Shown one piece after another: positions 59,696 to 64,000 of a stretch of DNA of 64,000 nt; the stretch's first letter is position 1, and each line of letters opens with the position of its first letter. A program made the position numbers and the translations under genes. Origin of the DNA: G963665005 sp963665005. Its GTDB lineage: Bacteria; Bacillota; Clostridia; Christensenellales; SZUA-584. The stretch spans positions 3,024,888-3,088,887 of the forward strand of contig CAXXTQ010000001.1 in NCBI GenBank assembly GCA_963665005.2, in the 5' to 3' direction. The notes under the pieces are model-generated. The model saw nothing but the letters and a program-made list of their open reading frames with translations, was not told the DNA's origin and did no database searches.

Positions 59696-61180
59696 ATGTC
59701 TAAAGTTTTATTGGAAATTCTTAATCTTTCCAAACATTTCAAAGGCAATTACGTGCTCCATAACATAAATTTAAATTTCTTTAAAAGCGAAGTTCATACG
59801 ATTATTGGTGAAAATGGTGCTGGAAAAACTGTTTTAATGAATATCCTATCGGGGATGTATAGAGCAGAGCATGGCCAGTTGTTTTTCGAAGGCAATGAAG
59901 TAATAATTAGCTCAGTAAAATTTGCTCAAAGGTTAGGCATACATATGATCCATCATGACGGAAGCATATTCCCAAATATGAGTGCATATGAAAACATACT
60001 ATTAATACCAAATTATTTAAAGAAAAAAAATGGCTTTCTTAATCGTGATGAAATAATTAATAAGATTTACGAGATTAGAGATAAATACGAGCTGCTTGAT
60101 CTTGATTTAACTATTTCTCTAAAACATCTGGATTTTGCACAACAAAAAATAATAGAAATAATAAAAGCAATAATTATGGAACCAAAGATACTTATTCTTG
60201 ATGAACCAACCGTTTCTATGAATAAAAATGATATAGAAACCTTATTTAGAATTATTAAATCGTTAAAAAAAATGGGCACTTGTATAATATATATTACAAA
60301 CGAAGTCCATGAGTTAGATAAAATAGCCGATAAAATTTCTATATTAAGAGATGGGAGAATAATTAAAACAAAAAGCGTAAAACAAATTGACAACAATTCA
60401 GTTTTTAATGACATAACAGGCATTAATATCAAAGATAGGTATCCGAAGCTTGAAATAAAAACCAAAGAAGAAGTTCTACGCGTTGAAAATCTTTCTGATG
60501 GGAATATTCTAAAAAATATAAGTTTTAATCTTCATAAAAGTGAAATAATTGGTTTTGCCGGTTTAAAAGGATCGGGTAAAACAACAATCGCAAAATGTTT
60601 ATTTGGTATAATACCCATAAAAAACGGCAATGTTTTTATCAAAAGGGAAAAATTAAAAATTCGCTCAACAAATGAAGCAATAAAAAATGGTATATGCTAT
60701 GTTACAGATAGTGTTCCCATTGAAGGTTTGATCCAAGATACGTCAATAGCAAATAATATCACTATTACAAATTTAAAGAGAATATTAAAACTCGGTTTTA
60801 TAAGTAAAAAAAGAGAAATTAATGCAGCAAGAAAATATATTAATGAACTAGATATTAAACCGTCAGATTTCAATATGCCAATAAATTATCTTAGCTCCGG
60901 TAATAAAAAGAAAGTATTATTATCAAAATGGCTATTCTCAGATTCGATGATATTTATTCTAAATAATCCAGTCCATCAAATTGATATTACTACAAAAGTT
61001 GATATATATAACATTTTGAATGAATTAATCAGATCTGGTGCTTCCATAATCTTAATTTCATCAGATTTTTTAGAACTAGCGGGTTTGTGCGACAGAATAT
61101 TCATTATTAAGAGAGGAAAGATTTGTGAGGAAATTAAGGGTAAGTTCTCTACACAATATGATATTTTAAATAAAGTATAA
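59696..61180 (+). CDS. Sugar ABC transporter ATPase 2 with degenerate second NBD
   Basis: A 494-residue tandem ATPase of the RbsA class. NBD1: Walker A GENGAGKTVLMN, a weak signature LKHLDFAQQKIIEIIKA, Walker B ILILDEPTVS. NBD2: GLKGSGKTTIAK, signature LSSGNKKKVLLSKWL, but the Walker B reads MIFILNNPVHQID, with Asn replacing the Asp and the catalytic Glu of the usual LDEPT. GGAGG precedes the ATG by 6 bases and the gene follows deoR by 28 bases. It should energise permeases 2a/2b. Confidence 0.88.
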   Translation: MSKVLLEILNLSKHFKGNYVLHNINLNFFKSEVHTIIGENGAGKTVLMNILSGMYRAEHGQLFFEGNEVIISSVKFAQRLGIHMIHHDGSIFPNMSAYENILLIPNYLKKKNGFLNRDEIINKIYEIRDKYELLDLDLTISLKHLDFAQQKIIEIIKAIIMEPKILILDEPTVSMNKNDIETLFRIIKSLKKMGTCIIYITNEVHELDKIADKISILRDGRIIKTKSVKQIDNNSVFNDITGINIKDRYPKLEIKTKEEVLRVENLSDGNILKNISFNLHKSEIIGFAGLKGSGKTTIAKCLFGIIPIKNGNVFIKREKLKIRSTNEAIKNGICYVTDSVPIEGLIQDTSIANNITITNLKRILKLGFISKKREINAARKYINELDIKPSDFNMPINYLSSGNKKKVLLSKWLFSDSMIFILNNPVHQIDITTKVDIYNILNELIRSGASIILISSDFLELAGLCDRIFIIKRGKICEEIKGKFSTQYDILNKV

Positions 61181-61308
61181 CTCAGCCACTTTAAGCTAAG
61201 CCGACAGGTTGATAGGCGGTTGAAACCAAACGCAAAAAAACAGCACCTGCATAGTTAACATACTGTTCTGACTAGAAAATATTTTCTACGTTACTTTAGA
61301 AAGTGTAG

Positions 61309-61314
61309 CGAAAA
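61309..61314 (+). repeat. Target-site duplication, left copy
   Basis: CGAAAA directly before the left inverted repeat of the IS1182-like element; an identical CGAAAA follows the right repeat at 62790-62795. Confidence 0.75.
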
Positions 61315-62789
61315 GGGCCTGTTGACAAAAGCGCAGAAAAGCCCTCCGTATGGTATAATTATCATAGTGGAGGGCTTTTAATATGATGGGTAAAAAAGAC
61401 GGTCAGTTATGTTTCGCGGTTTTTGATTTGGAAGAATTAATTCCAGAAAATCATCTGTTAAAAAGAATAGATAGAGCAATAGATTTTGACTTCATATATG
61501 ATCTTGCTCAGCCATATTACTCTGATAAAGGGCGGCCATCCATCGATCCTGTATGTATGATAAAAATGCTTCTGGTGGGGTATCTGTACGGAATACGGTC
61601 AGAACGCAGATTAGAAGAAGAGATCACATTAAACATAGCTTATAGATGGTTTAGCGGCTTCAATATGATGGATCGTATTCCCGACCATTCGGTTTTCAGC
61701 CAGAACAGACGGCGCAGGTTCAAAGATTCAACAATTTTCAGGAACATCTTTAATAAAATTGTTATCCTTTGTATTGATAACGGAATAATCACTGGAGATA
61801 TGGTGGTCAGCGATGGCTCATTTATCCCGGGAAATGTTGCCAAAACTAGCAAAACAGATACAACTTCAGTTATCTCAAAAAGCACTGTGAAGTATCTTGA
61901 TGTACTAGATGAAGAATTATCCCACTTGCCTGGCTACAGGGAACCGGTCGTAACCGAAGTTGAAAATACACTGGTAAAGAGCAGCACTGATCCTGACTGC
62001 GGCTATATACATCAAAAACGCAAGAAAGGCCTAGGTTATCTCACTGAAATGACCGTGGATACTGCACACGGTATTATCACAGGTGTTGATTGTTATCCTG
62101 CTAATCAGAGAGAAAGTGATGTTATTCTAAAGCATATTAATTCTCAGGTTCAAGATACTGACATCAATATCAGCAGTATAGCATTAGATGCTGGATATGA
62201 TGTAGGTGCCGTGCATCGCGGCTTCGAACTTCTTGGCATTACAGATTATTGTTCGCCGCGTATAATGCACAATAACGCGCTGAAAAAGGGCTTTAATTAT
62301 GACGCAAAAGCTGATTCCTTCATATGTATGAAGAAAAAACGTTTGCGGTTTTATCGCATTACATACAAACAATACAATCAAGGCTACTATCGGATATACC
62401 GGATTCCTAGAAAAGAATGTGCAGGTTGTGAGCATCTGCATCATTGTGCCGTCGATAAAGGTGCTGTTCGAATTAATGCCAGCGGATTTTATCCTGCCTA
62501 TCACGCGAATAGAGTACGCTGCAAAACAGACGATTATTTTAAGATGAAACGTCTCCGAAGCATATGGAGCGAGGGCACCTTTGGTGCACTAAAGAATCAA
62601 CACAATCTCAAACGAATAAAAAAACGAGGCATTCATCGAGCTTCCGAAGAATGCCTGTTAGCAGCGATTGCACTGAACCTAAAGCGCATAGCCAAGGTTC
62701 TGAGCCCCAATTCCTGTCCATTTTTTGCTCAGTGTAATTGGGTAATACTAAGCGCATAGTATTCAGAAATATGATTTGTCAACAGGCCC
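61315..62789 (+). mobile_element. Intact IS1182-like insertion sequence (1475 bp)
   Basis: Bounded by perfect 15-bp inverted repeats GGGCCTGTTGACAAA (61315-61329) and TTTGTCAACAGGCCC (62775-62789), containing one full transposase gene and flanked by 6-bp direct repeats CGAAAA. Intact ends and duplication indicate a recent insertion. Confidence 0.88.
61383..62759 (+). CDS. IS1182-family transposase
   Basis: A 458-residue DDE transposase. N-terminal DUF772-type domain: CFAVFDLEELIPENHLLKRI, GRPSIDPVCMIKMLLVGYLY, YRWFSGFNMMDRIPDHSVFS. Catalytic region VVSDGSFIPGN (first Asp), a YQ..DYCSP region and IWSEGTFGALKNQHNLKRIK (Glu). A Cys-rich insert (CAGCEHLHHC) is typical. Full length, no frameshift seen. 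Confidence 0.92.
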   Translation: MMGKKDGQLCFAVFDLEELIPENHLLKRIDRAIDFDFIYDLAQPYYSDKGRPSIDPVCMIKMLLVGYLYGIRSERRLEEEITLNIAYRWFSGFNMMDRIPDHSVFSQNRRRRFKDSTIFRNIFNKIVILCIDNGIITGDMVVSDGSFIPGNVAKTSKTDTTSVISKSTVKYLDVLDEELSHLPGYREPVVTEVENTLVKSSTDPDCGYIHQKRKKGLGYLTEMTVDTAHGIITGVDCYPANQRESDVILKHINSQVQDTDINISSIALDAGYDVGAVHRGFELLGITDYCSPRIMHNNALKKGFNYDAKADSFICMKKKRLRFYRITYKQYNQGYYRIYRIPRKECAGCEHLHHCAVDKGAVRINASGFYPAYHANRVRCKTDDYFKMKRLRSIWSEGTFGALKNQHNLKRIKKRGIHRASEECLLAAIALNLKRIAKVLSPNSCPFFAQCNWVILSA

Positions 62790-62849
62790 CGAAAATTGTG
62801 TAAACCTTCATTGTCAGATAAAATAATAACTGACGATGGAGGTTTTATT

Positions 62850-64000
62850 ATGGCACAGAAACGAGAGAAGAGTACGCTACGCAAGCTCATCGATGAACGC
62901 GGCATCAAAGACTTGGCAGGTGTACAAGACCTGGTGAAAGAACTCACATCCGGCCTGATTCAAGAAATCATGGACGCTGAGCTCGAAGAAGAACTGGGGT
63001 ACAGCAAGTACGATTACAAGAATAAGGAGAGGGACAACTCGCGAAACGGGCATTACAAGAAGACGGTGATCAGCAGTCAAGGCGATGTCGAACTGGCTGT
63101 TCCGCGCGATCGAAACGGCGAATACGAACCGCAAATCGTGAAAAAACATCAGATGGACATATCAGAGATTGAGGACAAAATACTGTTCCTGTATTCGCAA
63201 GGGACATCCACCCGAGACATCGAGAAAGCGATGTTCGAGCTGTACGGAATCGAAGTGGATGCAACCCGAGTATCCAAGATAACGGACAAAATATTGCCCA
63301 CGATATGCGAATGGCAGAACAGAACGCTTGAAAGCATATACGCAATGGTCATGCTCGACGCTATCCACTACAAGGTTCGGGAAGACGGTATTGTCGTTAA
63401 AAAAGCCGTATATATCGCCATTGGCACCGATTTGGAGGGAAAAAAGGACGTTCTAGGTATCTGGATCGGCGCTACGGAAAGCTCAAAGTACTGGCTGGGT
63501 GTGCTCAATGGCCTGAAGAACCGTGGCGTCCAAGACATCCTCATCGCATCTGTCGATGGCTTAACCGGCTTCTCTGAAGCCATAGCCGTAGCGTTCCCCA
63601 AGACGGAAATCCAGCGCTGTGTCATCCATCAGATTCGCAGCTCAACACGCTATGTTTCGTACAAAGACGTCAAGGCGGTTACGGCAGCGCTAAAGCCAAT
63701 TTATAAAGCTCCGACGGAGGAACTGGCTCTCGTTGCGCTCGACGACTTTGAGGAGAACTGGGGCAGCAAATATCCCATGGCCGTTCGCTCTTGGCGTGAG
63801 CATTGGGACGAACTCGCGACCATGTTCAAGTATCCGGAGCAGATACGCCGGATTATCTATACCACCAACGCCATCGAGAATTTCAACCATCAGCTTCGGA
63901 AAGTCACGAAAACCAAGAGCGCGTTCGTCAGTGACGATGCGCTGATGAAGCAGCTTTATCTTGTGACAATTCAAATCACGGGAAAATGGACGATGCCGAT
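62850..64000 (+). CDS. IS256-family transposase (3' end outside window)
   Basis: Translated by hand from ATG 62850 (GGAGG 9 bases upstream), open to the window end for 383 codons. Mutator-type DDE motifs: GYSKYDYKNKERDNSRNGHY near residue 50-70, first Asp in MLDAIHYKVRED, second in ASVDGLTGFSEAI, Glu in TTNAIENFNHQLRKVTK. Its upstream region (TTGTGTAAACC near 62797) looks like an IS256-type terminal repeat and was split by the IS1182-like element. Base composition is clearly more GC-rich than the ABC genes to its left. Confidence 0.92.
   Translation, partial: MAQKREKSTLRKLIDERGIKDLAGVQDLVKELTSGLIQEIMDAELEEELGYSKYDYKNKERDNSRNGHYKKTVISSQGDVELAVPRDRNGEYEPQIVKKHQMDISEIEDKILFLYSQGTSTRDIEKAMFELYGIEVDATRVSKITDKILPTICEWQNRTLESIYAMVMLDAIHYKVREDGIVVKKAVYIAIGTDLEGKKDVLGIWIGATESSKYWLGVLNGLKNRGVQDILIASVDGLTGFSEAIAVAFPKTEIQRCVIHQIRSSTRYVSYKDVKAVTAALKPIYKAPTEELALVALDDFEENWGSKYPMAVRSWREHWDELATMFKYPEQIRRIIYTTNAIENFNHQLRKVTKTKSAFVSDDALMKQLYLVTIQITGKWTMP

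Noticed and set aside
1..64000. CRISPR arrays, rRNA and tRNA genes
   Set aside because: No regularly spaced repeats, rRNA conserved blocks or tRNA cloverleaf patterns were noticed on either strand by reading; a dedicated scan was not possible.

Overview
The window looks like a chromosomal segment of a spore-forming member of the Bacillota, most likely class Clostridia. The pointers are the gene order dnaX-ybaB-recR-yaaL, a tetrahydrofolate riboswitch in front of folT, a class I cyclic-di-GMP riboswitch, an acyl-CoA dehydratase activase of clostridial type and the 3' part of spoIIID. No rRNA, tRNA or CRISPR array was recognised.

Positions 1-19.8 kb are ordinary core genome: a nitroreductase (cut by the window edge) and rodA on the minus strand; dnaX, ybaB, recR, yaaL and a lipoprotein gene on the plus strand; riboswitch-controlled folT on the minus strand; mreC, mreD, an LCP-family cell-wall ligase and a GNAT gene on the plus strand; dapB on the minus strand; a giant two-module acyl-CoA dehydratase activase on the plus strand; then an SDR and a run of four-helix membrane proteins on the minus strand.

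Positions about 20.1-25.5 kb hold a mobilizable integrative element. Its large serine recombinase gene reads directly into a truncated spoIIID, so the element has integrated into this sporulation regulator gene. The element also carries three small genes, a MobA/MobL (MobQ) relaxase, an oriT with an RSF1010-like nick core, a DUF3847 gene broken by an amber codon, and two small sigma-like proteins. The missing 5' half of spoIIID is not found beside the other end, nor anywhere I could see in the window, so the inserted DNA may be much larger than the mobilization module. An orphan c-di-GMP riboswitch lies just beyond it.

Positions 26-58.6 kb are one long minus-strand catabolic region built around a bacterial microcompartment (BMC). 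The shell genes are two near-identical BMC-H, one PduT-like BMC-T and three BMC-P/EutN. The core enzymes are two DeoC-family aldolases, a CoA-acylating aldehyde dehydrogenase, PduL, a PduS-like flavoprotein and a ROK kinase. DeoC as the probable aldehyde source points to a sugar-phosphate-utilizing (SPU-like) BMC, in which acetaldehyde is converted to acetyl-CoA and acetyl-phosphate inside the shell. Downstream in the same direction are sugar-processing genes: TIM-barrel isomerase, SDR, split transketolase, DUF4432, UroD-like, SIS, FGGY kinase and class II aldolase, ending with lpdA. Upstream are E1-alpha, a double-VOC protein, E1-beta and E2 of a 2-oxoacid/acetoin dehydrogenase complex, two ribose-type ABC importers and two paralogous AraC regulators. 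A 32-bp element, 29/32 identical between copies and at the same distance from a -10-like box, precedes both the deoC2 operon and the first ABC operon, and probably ties import and BMC expression to these AraC proteins.

Positions 58.9-64 kb hold a DeoR regulator and a second sugar ABC ATPase (with a degenerate second Walker B) on the plus strand, then an intact IS1182-like insertion sequence with a 6-bp target duplication inserted just upstream of an IS256-family transposase that runs off the window. The AT-rich 43-61 kb stretch and the flanking mobile elements suggest that the sugar/BMC region is a horizontally acquired island.
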